NCBI GenBank assembly: GCA_965153355.1
Contig: OZ231126.1
Location: 59,954,001-60,018,000, forward strand
Direction of reading: 5' to 3'
Length of the DNA: 64,000 bases
From: Flaccisagitta enflata
Taxonomy: Eukaryota > Chaetognatha > Sagittoidea > Aphragmophora
A program made the position numbers and the translations under genes. Position 1 is the stretch's first letter; each line of letters starts with the position of its first letter. This document shows, piece after piece, positions 1-10,245 of this stretch. The notes beneath the pieces were generated by a model, which saw only the letters and a list, made by a program, of their open reading frames with translations, did not search any database and was not told the DNA's origin.

Positions 1-493
1 GTTGATTTCTTTCCAAAACATTTGGCTTCAGTCTTCCATTGTTTTCATCAAACATATTCTCCATGGTGATGAAAGAGACCTTTCTGTTGTCTGCCAGATC
101 TTGCAGATGGAAATTGTAGTTCATACATTGCCCATCCACTGGTGCAATGCTACTGAGGTGAAAAGTTGCTTGGGGATATAGTTTTCCCCAGTTTTTCCCT
201 GCTTGATCGGCTGTATCTAGGATGTTTTGTAGCTGTTGTTCCATACTGATGACATTATTGATTCCAGTCAGAAACACCACATCTGTAATCTTTTGTGGAT
301 CTGGTATTTTTGGGAGATGGTCTCTTACTGCCTCCCATGTTGATCTTTCTTCGATAAACACCTTTTTGGTGTTGTGCAGGAGGCCTGGATTTATGTGTTG
401 GCCGTTTGAATCAACCACAACAATGATGGCTTCCTGGGCTTCATCCGCTTTATTGGCTTCAGAGCTATAAGTTTGATTCTTTGGTCTGACCAT
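1..493 (-). CDS. SGNH-hydrolase-like domain, partial, runs off the window
   Basis: This 164-codon frame on the minus strand is open from an ATG at 493 to the window edge. Near residue 26 it has a beta-strand plus nucleophile pattern, VVVDSNGQH, fitting SGNH block I with Ser29 as candidate nucleophile. Near residue 73 it has VVFLTGINNV, fitting block III (GxN). The later Asp/His block would lie outside the window. SGNH esterase-like domains are known in ORF1 of CR1-clade LINEs and in other animal mobile elements. The frame overlaps the upstream coiled-coil ORF by 29 bp in the +1 frame, so either this ATG starts a separate protein, a frameshift or intron joins them, or an indel broke one gene. 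Catalysis is inferred only. Confidence 0.6.
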   Translation of the reverse strand, partial: MVRPKNQTYSSEANKADEAQEAIIVVVDSNGQHINPGLLHNTKKVFIEERSTWEAVRDHLPKIPDPQKITDVVFLTGINNVISMEQQLQNILDTADQAGKNWGKLYPQATFHLSSIAPVDGQCMNYNFHLQDLADNRKVSFITMENMFDENNGRLKPNVLERNQ

Positions 494-1748
494 GGGGTGG
501 CTGGGAGTTGGTACACAGTGCCTCTCGAGGTGCGCTACTTGCAGCATCTTTTGGTGGAGGTGGCATTCTAGATGGAAGAGGTGCCTCTGATGCTATGTTT
601 TGTTGTCTGGTGTTTATTGAAATGTTGTTTTCACCTGAAGATTGGCCCTGGTTTTCAGGATGTTCTTTTTGCTGTTCAGAATCTTTATTCAGGCTCTGCG
701 CTGTCTCTTCATGTAGTACAACTGTAGCATTTTGGTGTTCAATTTGTTGCTTATCGATATCTGATTGTGCTTGGGCTGCTTTTAGGGCATCATTAGATGT
801 CTCAAGTTGCTCCTCCAGTTGGGCTATCTTTTGACTTTGGAGTTGCACTTCTTGCTCAAGCTTCTTTACTTGCTCGCGGGCCTGACCAAGTTCTTTCTTC
901 GCCTTGGCCTCTTGTTCTGACCTATGTTTGTTAGACTTGACAATGTCAGCCATCATCTGGTTTGCTGTTTGTGAGGCAGATAGAATCTGTGCGATTTGTG
1001 ATTCCATCATTTCCATTTTGGAGCTTGTTCTTTCTTCTAGTTCATTTTTCCATTTTTCCATTTCTAAGGCCTTTTCTAGCTCTTTTTCTTTTGCTTTTGC
1101 AGCTTGTTCGATGTTGTGTTTGCTTTCTTGCAATAGGTCTGTCACACACTGTTGTGTTGTTCCAGAAATTGTGAGGATGTCTTTCATGTTTGCATCTGTT
1201 TTTTCCATCATTTTTCCGGTGACTTCAATTACATGAACGAGCTGACTCTCTAGCCACTCAATTTGACTTTCCTTTGATGCTGTGATGTCAATGACTTTAT
1301 CCAAGAAATGAGTCATCTGCTTGCCAGAGGTTCTAGTTGGAGGTCCAACTGCTTCCTCATTGTTACCGCCATGCTTTTCTGCAGAGTGGACGATGCAATT
1401 ATCGTCATTCCTCTCTTTCAAAGGACTCTTAGCTCTAGCACCTATAGTGACATCATTGTCTTCATTCACACTTTCATTATCATCACCCTCATCACTTCCA
1501 CCATCATCATCATCACCGTCATTCTCTTGCACTTTGTCATACGGCCCATCAAACTCATTGTCATAACTATGGCAAAATAAAAAAGCGAACAACTTGTTTG
1601 TCAATGTTTCACATCCAAGCAATGGGAAAAACATAGCAAAATCCATGACCATTTTGAAGATCTGCGAAAGATCTTTCAAGTGAGACCTTGCTGGATGTTC
1701 TAGCTCTATCCGTTTAGAAATGGCATTAGAATGAAGACAGGTGGTCAA
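465..1748 (-). CDS. acidic, coiled-coil protein segment, likely part of a retroelement or orphan gene
   Basis: This 427-codon ORF has three parts. Residues about 1-62 are encoded by the arm of a foldback repeat and are probably not original coding sequence. Residues about 63-100 are strongly acidic (Asp/Glu/Asn-rich). From about 145 to 350 there is a long Glu/Lys/Gln heptad-rich coiled coil, for example around EQVKKLEQEVQLQSQKIAQL. The C-terminus is Pro/Ser-rich (PSRMPPPPKD) and ends at a TAG at 467-465, just where an SGNH-like frame begins in +1. Composition is stable over about 360 codons, which supports real coding history. A coiled coil followed by an esterase-like domain is compatible with an ORF1-type RNA-binding protein of a LINE, but no reverse transcriptase is visible here. 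The annotated start is probably not the native one. Confidence 0.55.
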   Translation of the reverse strand: MTTCLHSNAISKRIELEHPARSHLKDLSQIFKMVMDFAMFFPLLGCETLTNKLFAFLFCHSYDNEFDGPYDKVQENDGDDDDGGSDEGDDNESVNEDNDVTIGARAKSPLKERNDDNCIVHSAEKHGGNNEEAVGPPTRTSGKQMTHFLDKVIDITASKESQIEWLESQLVHVIEVTGKMMEKTDANMKDILTISGTTQQCVTDLLQESKHNIEQAAKAKEKELEKALEMEKWKNELEERTSSKMEMMESQIAQILSASQTANQMMADIVKSNKHRSEQEAKAKKELGQAREQVKKLEQEVQLQSQKIAQLEEQLETSNDALKAAQAQSDIDKQQIEHQNATVVLHEETAQSLNKDSEQQKEHPENQGQSSGENNISINTRQQNIASEAPLPSRMPPPPKDAASSAPREALCTNSQPPHGQTKESNL

Positions 1749-2215
1749 GAATTTGGAAATTAGTTTTCAAGACAGGTGGTCAAGAATTTGGAAATTCACT
1801 ACACCATTTTCATGGGTTATCTTTATTCTAACATAGAAATTAAACGCATTGAGTTATTAATTCGTTCTTGGCGCCATTTTAAAGAAAATTTGAAGCTCTT
1901 TAATTTGCTCATGGATAACGAGTAGCTTCGATAATCCTGAGCTGCATAATTGACAAAAACAGAAAGACTAAAATTCGTCATTGAAAAAGAATTGAAATAA
2001 GCACTTTTTTCAATCAGCGGTTTTTTTCTTCAAACCATTGCCATTTCTAAACGAATAAAGCTACAATGACCAGCAACGTCGCATTTGGAAGATTTTTTGC
2101 AGAGCTTTAAAATGGTCATGGATTTTCTATGGTTCAGGCCCATAGTTCAGCAGAAACAGGCAAAACAAAGTGTTCGCTTTTTTTCTTTGCCATAGTTATG
2201 CCATCAAATTCTCAA
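1560..2215. mobile_element. foldback (inverted-repeat) insertion splitting the minus-strand gene
   Basis: The reverse complement of about 1560-1745 matches 2036-2215. Matching segments include TTTCTAAACG, a shared ATGGTCATGGATTTT stretch, TGTTCGC with a T run, and GCCATAGTTATG at the tips. The arms are about 180 bp and diverged. The tips sit beside an imperfect 11 bp direct repeat (CCATCAAACTC at about 1544 and CCATCAAATTC at about 2202), a candidate target-site duplication. The central part (1750-2030) is AT-rich with no ORF. Both arms carry the dispersed module U. Confidence 0.6.
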
Positions 2216-2915
2216 ATTCTATAAAAAGGTGTTTCTTAAATTGTTCGCGTGCAGCCTTTACTCCTTGGAATTCAGCATTTAAGTCTATTGTTGATTCATC
2301 TCCAAAGAGGGATTGGGAGATGTGCTCTTCTGATTCTTCGCCTGTCTCCGCAACAGCTGTTTGTGTCTTGCCTGTTGTAGCTGTTGCTGCTCCTGCTTCT
2401 GGTGGTGGGTGCAAATTTGCCTCACTCAATGCAACTGGCTCAGAAGGGCTAGCTGTTTGGGGGTTAGAAGCTGGTGGCTGATCATCTTCCACAGGTGTCT
2501 TATGCCTGTCTGCTGGTGTGCTTTGATTGACTGGTAAAATGGCTGTAGCAATTGGCGTGCTAGGGGCCCTAAGTGTATCAAGAGCATGCTTGTTTTGTAG
2601 TTGCTCAGGATTTAATTTAGGGGGACTTTCTTCCAAGTCTGAACTGAGAGCCATGGTTGGTGGGGTTGGGCTTTCACTTCTTGATTTTAATCTAACTTTG
2701 AGTTTTTGTGTTTGAAATTTTGTAGCCAGGTCTTTGATGTGCTCTTCTCTTGATTTATCATCACCTGCATAGTCAGTGATTTTGCTGCGGAGCGTCTCTG
2801 CGGTATTTTTTCCAAACCTTGGTATCTTAAGCATGTCACACAAATGTTCCAGGCAGAGCTTGTTTTTATATGGATGAGACATGAGGAAGGATTGGAGTTC
2901 CACACCAACTGCCAT
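2196..2915 (-). CDS. SAP-like domain protein, N-terminal part of the split gene
   Basis: This is a 239-codon ORF starting with an ATG at 2915. Residues about 15-50 (LCLEHLCDMLKIPRFGKNTA and following) have the helix-loop-helix pattern of SAP DNA-binding motifs: a leucine-rich first helix, a Gly-Lys turn, then a helix ending in ITDYA. A basic stretch follows near residue 70 (KLKVRLKSRS). The remainder is low-complexity Pro/Ser/Thr/Ala-rich linker, with an amphipathic tail (VKAAREQFKKHLFIEFENL). The stop lies inside the tip of the foldback insertion, so the ORF is probably truncated. It most likely continued into the acidic/coiled-coil ORF downstream on the same strand. A nuclear or nucleic-acid-binding role is inferred from the SAP-like fold alone. 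Confidence 0.5.
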   Translation of the reverse strand: MAVGVELQSFLMSHPYKNKLCLEHLCDMLKIPRFGKNTAETLRSKITDYAGDDKSREEHIKDLATKFQTQKLKVRLKSRSESPTPPTMALSSDLEESPPKLNPEQLQNKHALDTLRAPSTPIATAILPVNQSTPADRHKTPVEDDQPPASNPQTASPSEPVALSEANLHPPPEAGAATATTGKTQTAVAETGEESEEHISQSLFGDESTIDLNAEFQGVKAAREQFKKHLFIEFENLMA

Positions 2916-3135
2916 TATAAGCTTTGGTAGTCAGTCTGTTGTATGTCAAAAATCTTTATTATACAACTCTTGGGGGAGTTCGCCTTTGGGAGCCCTACTC
3001 CTTTCAAATAAGGTGAAAAGATTTGGAGGTTCACAAACTGCGTCCTCCAAGGTCGCTATGGGCTATGTGATTGATGTGCCTCAAGTCATTCAAATCAAAA
3101 GAACTAGCTATTTCATATGTTCAAGTTGACGCCTC

Positions 3136-3137
<2 letters not shown>

Positions 3138-3187
<50 letters not shown>
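3138..3187. repeat. (GA)n microsatellite
   Basis: About 25 pure GA units. The flanks, 2916-3137 and 3188-3690, hold nothing else I can identify. Confidence 0.95.
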
Positions 3188-3190
<3 letters not shown>

Positions 3191-3691
3191 ATGGACCCAG
3201 GCAGAGAAAGAGAGATGAATGGAGGGCAAACGGCAGAGAAGATGGAGATCAAGATGAAATGAACGTTCAGTCGGAAAAGAGGAAGAAGACAGAAACTTTT
3301 TTTTCACCGAGGAAAGTAATCGATTTCCTCCTCGAGAGAGAGTTTCCACCGCTAATGTAGCTTCTTGAAAGGAAACGAACGTCAATGTATGTAGCTCCTT
3401 GAAAGTAACGATCCCACGAAGTACGATACGAATGGAATTCGAAGTGCACGAGTCTTTTTATTTTCTAGGTTTGGTCAGTGGTCATTGCCCTCGTCATCCT
3501 CTCCAACGTGCCATCATCATCTAAGATACGAATTACGATTTCGTTTGACTTTTGCATCGAATGATTCAATTGTGTCGCTGTTTTTAGTTGCATGTACGCG
3601 ATTCTTTGACCCGCTGTGTCGGTCTCTTTGTCGATCGATTGGTCGGTCGGTAACCTCGCTTTATCGGCGTTTTCAGGCATTTTTTGGTGTG

Positions 3692-3893
3692 TTTTTTTAG
3701 GCGCGTGCAAGCTACTCTACAACCCGCTCTCTCCGTTGCTCGGAGCATCCGTCTGTTGGTATTTTTTTGTTTTTGTTTTTTCGGCGTTTACAGGCGATTT
3801 TGGGGTTACTTTGGCCCAACTGCTGGCTGATCTATTTCATCACTGCCCCTGCCCACCCGCACGCGACTTGGGTAGCCGTGTAACCGGCCTTGT
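3692..3893 (-). mobile_element. family B element B1, decayed hairpin end
   Basis: The left end resembles the B hairpin end (TTTTTTAGGCGCGTGCAAGC, then CTCTACAACCCGCTCT) but the stem is eroded. The right end is well kept: CCCACCCGCACGCGACTT, then GGTAGCCGTG and GGCCTTGTT. A second B right end lies directly after it. Confidence 0.65.
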
Positions 3894-3949
3894 TCTCTAT
3901 TTTTCCGCAACTGCCCAGCCCAAATATATGGTGGGTTTACCTTATGTTT

Positions 3950-4005
3950 GCCCCAGTGCCTTGCCCACCCGCATGGGACTTGGGTAGCCTTGTGTCCAGC
4001 CTTGT
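3950..4005 (-). mobile_element. fragment of a family B 5' end
   Basis: It contains TGCCCACCCGCATGGGACTT followed by GGTAGCCTTGTGTCC and AGCCTTGTC. This repeats the terminal segment of B1 without an accompanying hairpin end, consistent with a truncated copy or end duplication. Confidence 0.55.
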
Positions 4006-4010
4006 CAATA

Positions 4011-4170
4011 AACAAGGCCGGATACACGGCAAGACAGTCGCGGACGGTTGGGCAGGGGCAGAAATGAAAAAAAACACATGCAATTCAGAAATGTGACGGA
4101 CGGACAGACGGACCGACAGACATACCGACCGACACGACAAGGTGTAGAGTCGCGTGTCCGCGACTAAAAA
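4011..4170 (+). mobile_element. family B element B2, complete
   Basis: It runs from AACAAGGCCGGATACACGGC to a terminal hairpin at 4148-4165 (AGTCGCG, loop TGTC, CGCGACT) followed by AAAAA. The interior holds a GGACGGAC/GACCGACC microsatellite. The motif AGTCGCGGAC at 4036-4045 is the perfect complement of GTCCGCGACT in the terminal hairpin. It is head-to-head with B1. No ORF, so non-autonomous. Confidence 0.8.
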
Positions 4171-4194
4171 AAGTGTTCCAAAAACTTGAATGTA

Positions 4195-4330
4195 AACTAT
4201 TAACGGACCGATTGACAAATGAACAGTTGGATGAATGGACAGACAGATGGATGAATGGACAGACAGATGAACGAACAAACAGTCAAAGCCATTGACAAAT
4301 TATACATAGTCGCGAGACTGCGACTAAAAG
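4195..4330 (+). mobile_element. family B 3' fragment with hairpin
   Basis: A degenerate GGACAGAC/GGATGAAT repeat leads to a hairpin at 4308-4325 (AGTCGC, loop GAGACT, GCGACT) and then AAAA. No GGCCGG end is visible. The following 4331-4730 contains no feature I can support. Confidence 0.55.
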
Positions 4331-4732
4331 CATTTTTCTTCAGTCTCTAGTCTCTAGTCTCCTCTTGTTGGTGACATGATGTCAATTAGCCAATATCGTG
4401 ATCTTTCAGCATTTATACTGAATAAAATTGAATAAAAGATTCCTTCGACTATTACTTGAAACTTTTTGTTGGTCCGTCTGTATGTCCATTACGCCTGTGC
4501 AAAAACCATGATTTTTAGCTCTCTCTCGCTCTTGGTGAGATCTCGTATGGGACTCAATGTTTGATAATCTCATTTTGATAGGATCATTTTCTTCAGGAGA
4601 GTATGTCTGTCCGTCCATCTGGCCTCGGCGCAAAATCCACTCAACGCAGACACACATTAAGGAGGCAGCGTTGCCCGATTGGGCTTGCTCTGTTCGTAGC
4701 ATAACCAGGCTGAAAAGCTGAAGAGAATGTCC

Positions 4733-4910
4733 TTTTTAGTTGCGGACACGCAACTCTATAACAGGCTTTGTCCGTCCGTCGGTCGGTTGGTCGGTCGGTC
4801 GGTCGGTCGGTCGGTCCATAGAGGTGATCGAGTCGAAAAGTGGGAAAACGCGCATATCTGCCCCTGCCCACCCGTCCGCAACTGGTGGCCGTGTATCCGG
4901 CCTTGTTTTT
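4733..4910 (-). mobile_element. family B element B3, AGTTGCG stem type
   Basis: TTTTT precedes a hairpin at 4738-4755 (AGTTGCG, loop GACA, CGCAACT). A (GGTC)n tract follows, and the element ends with GTGTATCCGGCCTTGTTTTT. The distal motif at 4874-4883 is GTCCGCAACT, the exact complement of the hairpin left arm AGTTGCGGAC. The stem differs from B2 at the same position in all three places. 4911-5640 has no recognisable feature. Confidence 0.8.
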
Positions 4911-5914
4911 CCCTCACATGGATTTTTTTCTAGTGGTTACGTAAAAGGTTTTTTCACTCGTACAGCGAGGCAAGCCCTCATGACGTGAGAGAGTGAAAAT
5001 GACAATATGATGAAGCGCACATACACCACGCGCATTCACGGCGTTTACGGGAAAGTAGCGCGTGTGCATCTGCTCAAATATGCGTGCATTTACACATTAT
5101 CAGCGGATTTGCGCTTTTCTGCGTGCCCGAGGCTATTACGTAAAAGCGACGATGCGTGTTACGTAAAGGACGTGTGGTATCGCGAGTCTTCCAGAGACCG
5201 AAGTGGTATACGGCTGGATGTCGTCGTTGTTGTCGTTGCCGTTGAGGCTCGAGGGGCGATATCCTCACAAAAGCGTCACGCTTGAAATGAATCCTGAATG
5301 GATAGAAACGACGACAAAAAAAAGAAGAAGAAGAGAGCCAAAGCAGGAAATTGAATTTCATCCTTTGATTGATGGCGGAGCCGTCGAGCCTCGCCAAGCT
5401 GTCGTCCTTGCTGGTTTAGTTGTCACTGCTTGGCTGCTCTATGTCCCTTTATTGACATTGCTGCTGATTTGAACCAGTAGAGGAGCGCATTGTTGAGTGT
5501 TGAAAACTGTTAATGTATATACTGTCAGGTCTTTCTGTCTCCCACAACGACGAATAAACTTTCGTCGTTCGTAGGACCTCGCTTCTTCTCTCACTCATCT
5601 GCTTTCCTTCCTTCCCCGATTTTCCTCGACCTTTCAGCCCAGTCAGTTTCTTAACTAACACCAATTCCCCGATACCCCTTTTCGGCCCATATTCAAGAGG
5701 TTATATTCCTCATCAATGCTTGATCGATAAAAAGTCAAAATCATTATTTCCGTTTTCCATCATCCCCACTGCAGCCCACGACCATGGGGACAATTCATTG
5801 ACGTGGCTTGATAGACGAAAGCGCTAAAATCGCCATATTCATTCATCCCCTGTCCCGCCCCCAATCACAACAATGTCAACAAATGCGCCCTATTTCGCAT
5901 GATCACCTATTCAG

Positions 5915-6259
5915 TAGAGTGGGTTCAATTTGGGCATTCTAACGAAATACATTTCCAAGCACTTTTCATAGCACTTTGCATCTATAGTTAAAGTCCAGTC
6001 TCATCGGAAAATCGATTTGAACTCGATCTAGGCGTTCCGTAATCAACGCTCTATTTGTATAGAATTGATAGTAGTAGTCATAAAAGAAATTTCTTCCATA
6101 GACATTCTATGCAACTAATGCATTGATTAATGATTACGGAATGCCTAAATCAAGTCCAAATCGATTTTCCAAGGAGATTGGGCTCCAATAATGCTGATGG
6201 AACATGAAAAATACTTGGAAATAATGTTTCACTGTAATGCCCAATTTGAGGCCATTCTA
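5915..6259. mobile_element. foldback element, arms about 135 bp
   Basis: Positions 5915-6055 are matched by the reverse complement of 6125-6259. Shared blocks include TTGGGCATT, ATTTCCAAG, AAAATCGATTTG and CCGTAATCA. The tips are TAGAGTGGG and CCATTCTA. No ORF. It sits inside the tandem array. Confidence 0.75.
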
Positions 6260-6331
6260 CTTTTCAGCCCCCGATCACGAGTATTGTAACTCATCAAAAT
6301 TTGGTCGACAAAATTGCAAAACTGCTTCCTA

Positions 6332-6498
6332 AACAAGGCCGGATACACGGCAATCCAGTCGCGGACGGTTGGGCAGGAGCAGTAATGCGAAAACCGCTCG
6401 GAATTCAAAAATGTGACGGACCGACGGACGGACGGACGGACCTACCGACCTACCGACCGACACGGCAAGGTGTAGAGTCGCGTGTCCGCGACTAAAAA
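6332..6498 (+). mobile_element. family B element B4, complete
   Basis: It starts AACAAGGCCGGATACACGGC, carries a (GACG)n/(GACC)n tract, and ends in a hairpin at 6476-6493 (AGTCGCG, TGTC, CGCGACT) plus AAAAA. The internal motif AGTCGCGGAC at 6357-6366 complements the hairpin. It lies within the tandem array, whose unit resumes as CACCATTTTCC after it. Confidence 0.8.
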
Positions 6499-7632
6499 CA
6501 CCATTTTCCTCTAACCTCTTTCCAGCCCTTTCCGATGAGGGTTATTCCTTGTCAAAATTTGATCAACAAAACTGCTCCCTTAAAACCACCATTACCTTTC
6601 CTCCCCTTTCTAGCCATTTTTCTTCATCCTCTTTCTAGCCTTTTACCACGAGGGTTATTCCTTGTCAAAACATTACTACTCAACCCCTATCTTACCTTTG
6701 TGATGGGTCCGGATTAAACACCATTTCCTTTCATCCCCTTTCTGTTTGCTACATGCGCCAATGACAAGAAAGAGCATCAGATGAGTGTGCTGAACGGTGC
6801 AGTAGAGATCTCGAATGATCATTTCCAAGATCACCCCAATTCTGACAATAGCAATGCATGTACGAAATGAATTTGGCTCACCTAATTGATTTGAACAATC
6901 TAATATGGTTTGCTCTGGTAGACAGACATATTTGGAGTTAGCACAACCACAAAAATAGAACTTTCAATATTCAGCTTTTTTGAAAATCAAATTCTTATAT
7001 TTCTACTTCAGATGGGAAAAACCCTTGATTCAATTCAGTATCAGCTTGTTGAAGAGATGGGATCTTATTTGTAATGCGGTGGGGCATAATCCAAATATCC
7101 CTCACATCCATCTGATCTTCCCATTGTAAAAGGCTCTTGCAACCCACAGGCAAAAATCTAAATCCTTTCCACTGATTGATACCATTCCCTGAAAGATTCC
7201 ATGTCAACCCAAATGTTTAAACGAAAAAAAAAAGCCCCCTAAATAACATTATTTTCCTTGATTTTCTTTCTTCCATCACAAAAGTTATTTCTCCACAATG
7301 TTCGATCAACAAAACTGCCCCCCTAAAAACACCATTTCCCTTCATCCCCCTTTCCGGCCCGCAAAAACGAGGGTTATTCCTCGTCAAAGTTCGATCGACA
7401 AAAGCGCCGCCTTTTCATCGAATTCTTTTCCCCCGAAAACATGGCGTGATTTCTCTTCCTTCAATTTGGCTCTTTTGTTATGCGTTTGGCTTTTTCTAAG
7501 GCCCCGAATCTTTCTAGTTTCTCATCTCTACATCTGCCTCTTTCTGTGTCTGTAGATTTTCCCTCTATCTGTCTTCCGGTCTTTCTGTCTCCCTTTGTCT
7601 GTTTGCCTGTCTGTCTGGCTGTCTTTTTTCAG

Positions 7633-7974
<342 letters not shown>

Positions 7975-9349
7975 ATCTAGCAATGATTGTGATTTTTTTT
8001 TCTGAATTATCTCCAATTTGGGAGTTGTTTCACTCCAGCTTCCGTTACTTGCGTTCTTCGGCTGGGCTGGGTGTTAGTTCTGTAGGGACGTCATATCTGT
8101 CTAACTTTTGTCCTTTGACAACTATCTTACTATTTCACAAGCCCCCACTCACACAAACAAAAAGTTATTGTAGAACAAAGCAAGATGTGAGAGACTTATC
8201 CATTTTTTTATTTTTAGTTTGCGTTGAATAAGATAACAAAAAACTTGTTGAGCGCGTTACTAAGTCATCACACATAAAATCACACATAAAAATTTACAAG
8301 ATATTAACATAATTCATATTTTACAATTTTTCAACATAAGTACATGTATCAACAAGAGTTCAGCAGGGGGTCGAAGACGATGGCAAACATTATTTTTATC
8401 CTTCCAAAATAAATTTTAGGCTCTCTCTCTCCCGCTAACTCCCCCCACCCTCAACCTCCATCTCCTTTTCCATTCCACCACCCCGCCACTCGCTTATCCA
8501 CATATTTTTGGAAAGGAAGACCGAGAATTAAGAAAAACACAAAATTTTTTTTTTTTGATTAATCGTTTTCTGTCTAAACTTTATTTTTTCTTTCCTTTCT
8601 TTTTCTTAACATTCCACTCACTATTTTCACATTTAACCTTTTTGTCAGATATTCATAGTTTTCTCCGCATTTAAGTTTGAAATTTCTTCCTTTTCGATTG
8701 CGTTTTCCACGAAGCACTTCACCATTGCCGCCAGTGTCTGAAAGAGAAATGAAGAAAAAAAAAATGGGGGAAAGATTATTCGTTGAGCGTCAAGGCAACA
8801 AATGATATAAATCATCCAAATTTCAACAAAAATTTAGGCCAAATGTAATTTAAGTATGTCATATCGCCGAATGTTTTTGATTCTCTCTTCCCATAACTCA
8901 TTGTTCAACAACCATTCACATTCTAATATTTCTTTATCAATGAAGTAAAGATGCCATGATTCGGGAATTGTGCTCAGGTAGTACTTTCATCATATGCTAG
9001 GAACCTGACTTTGTCGCGTCGTCACCTATGCTAACTCATACATACATAAAACTCATTCATACATAACTCATCAATTTTCACAAAAGCGTTAATCAATAAA
9101 AAATTTAACATTTAACGGATCCCACAAAGATGATTTGTTAAACCAATGAATAAACTTAATAAAGATGATAACCACCTACTGAAATATGTTTTATGATAGA
9201 TTACTTCTATCTCAGTTTTGATGAAATGATTGGAATACAGTGATCAGTCCATAAAAGTTTCCTGGCATTTCCAGGTGTTTTTGCACCGCTGCCCTTGCCT
9301 AAACTCATATATAGCCATGAAAAATTGAAACAAGATCTTCACTAAGGTG

Positions 9350-9400
9350 GGTTTTTAGATGCGTCCTCGCATCTCTATAAGAGGGTGTGTCCGTCCGTAA
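9350..9400 (-). mobile_element. family B hairpin end, AGATGCG stem type
   Basis: TTTTT precedes a hairpin at 9357-9374 (AGATGCG, loop TCCT, CGCATCT), then CTATAAGAGGG and TGTGTCCGTCCGT. The architecture matches B elements but the stem is a third sequence type. No matching GGCCTTGTT end was found nearby. Confidence 0.6.
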
Positions 9401-9670
9401 CGCATTCTCTCAGCCTATTCACTCCAAATCACTCTCAAACAGTCCCCAATCGTTTAGCTAGGTCCAGTTATTGTTTTCTTGGCCCCCGTCCCTCCCACCT
9501 CCACAATTCATTTTTCAATATGTTAAAATCCTCGCATAGTTAACTGAGTCAGCATGGTATTGATTTTTGAGTTTCAGGATTGATGGAGGCATGAAGTTCT
9601 AAATGAAAAAAATTGATAGCATTATACCTGAATGGTTCATAAAAAAACACAACTTTTGGATGAAATAAGT

Positions 9671-10106
9671 AATAGTCGCAAAAGCTTTAGATGGTCAGCG
9701 GTACCCGTGCCCTGCTTAAGTAGGTTTTGGTTGAAGTTGAGGGGGGAGCAGGGCAGCGGCCCCGAAGGGGTCGATGACCTATGCTTTCACACATATGGGG
9801 GATTTTCTCCTTCTTCTTCTCCTCCTCCTTCTTCTCCTCCGCACCCCCCCTCCCCCCAGCCACGAGGCCCATATCTCAGCCTCAAGGCCCATATCCCAGC
9901 CTCGAGGCCCAAATCCTAGTCTTAAGGCCCAAATTCCAGCCTCAAGGGATTTGGGCAGGACTAGGATTTGGGCCTCGAGGCTGAGATATGGGCCTTGAGG
10001 CAGATGGGCCTCGTGGCTGGGAAGAAGAAGAAGAGGAGGAAGAAGAAGAGGAAAATCCCCATATGTGTGAAAGCATAGATCATCGAGCCCTTCGGGGCCG
10101 CTGCCC
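9671..10106. mobile_element. family A element A1 (long end left, short end right)
   Basis: The long end contains TAGTCGCAAAAGC, GGTCAGCGGTACCCG and an inverted TGCCCTGCT / AGCAGGGCA pair. The core hairpin GGCCCCGAAGGGG and CTTTCACACATATGGGG follow. The interior has a CTT/CTC tract and a minisatellite of about 20 bp (GAGGCCCAAATCC type), then the mirror-image half ends at GGGGCCGCTGCCC plus AAAA. ORFs here are low-complexity. Confidence 0.75.
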
Positions 10107-10245
10107 AAAAGGGATTGAATTTATAACGATTTGATGCTCATCCACGTCATTCAAATGGAATTAAAGTAAAGAAAAAATGCAGGCAAATGTCAAGAAACGG
10201 CAAGTGAGCAGGGCTAGAACTAGCCATTTTTTTAATGATTCAAAT

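Larger units (their letters stand above)
5640..7440. repeat. degenerate tandem array of a roughly 95-100 bp unit
   Basis: Units recur containing GAGGGTTATTCCT(T/C)GTCAAA, TTTGATC(A/G)ACAAAA(C/G), CTGC(C/T)CCC, AAAACACCATTTCC and CATCCCC(T/C)TT. They are seen near 5670, 6265, 6520, 6640, 7270 and 7370, with decayed copies between. The array is interrupted by a foldback (5915-6259) and by B4 (6332-6498). The stretch 6730-7220 does not clearly show the unit. Confidence 0.6.
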
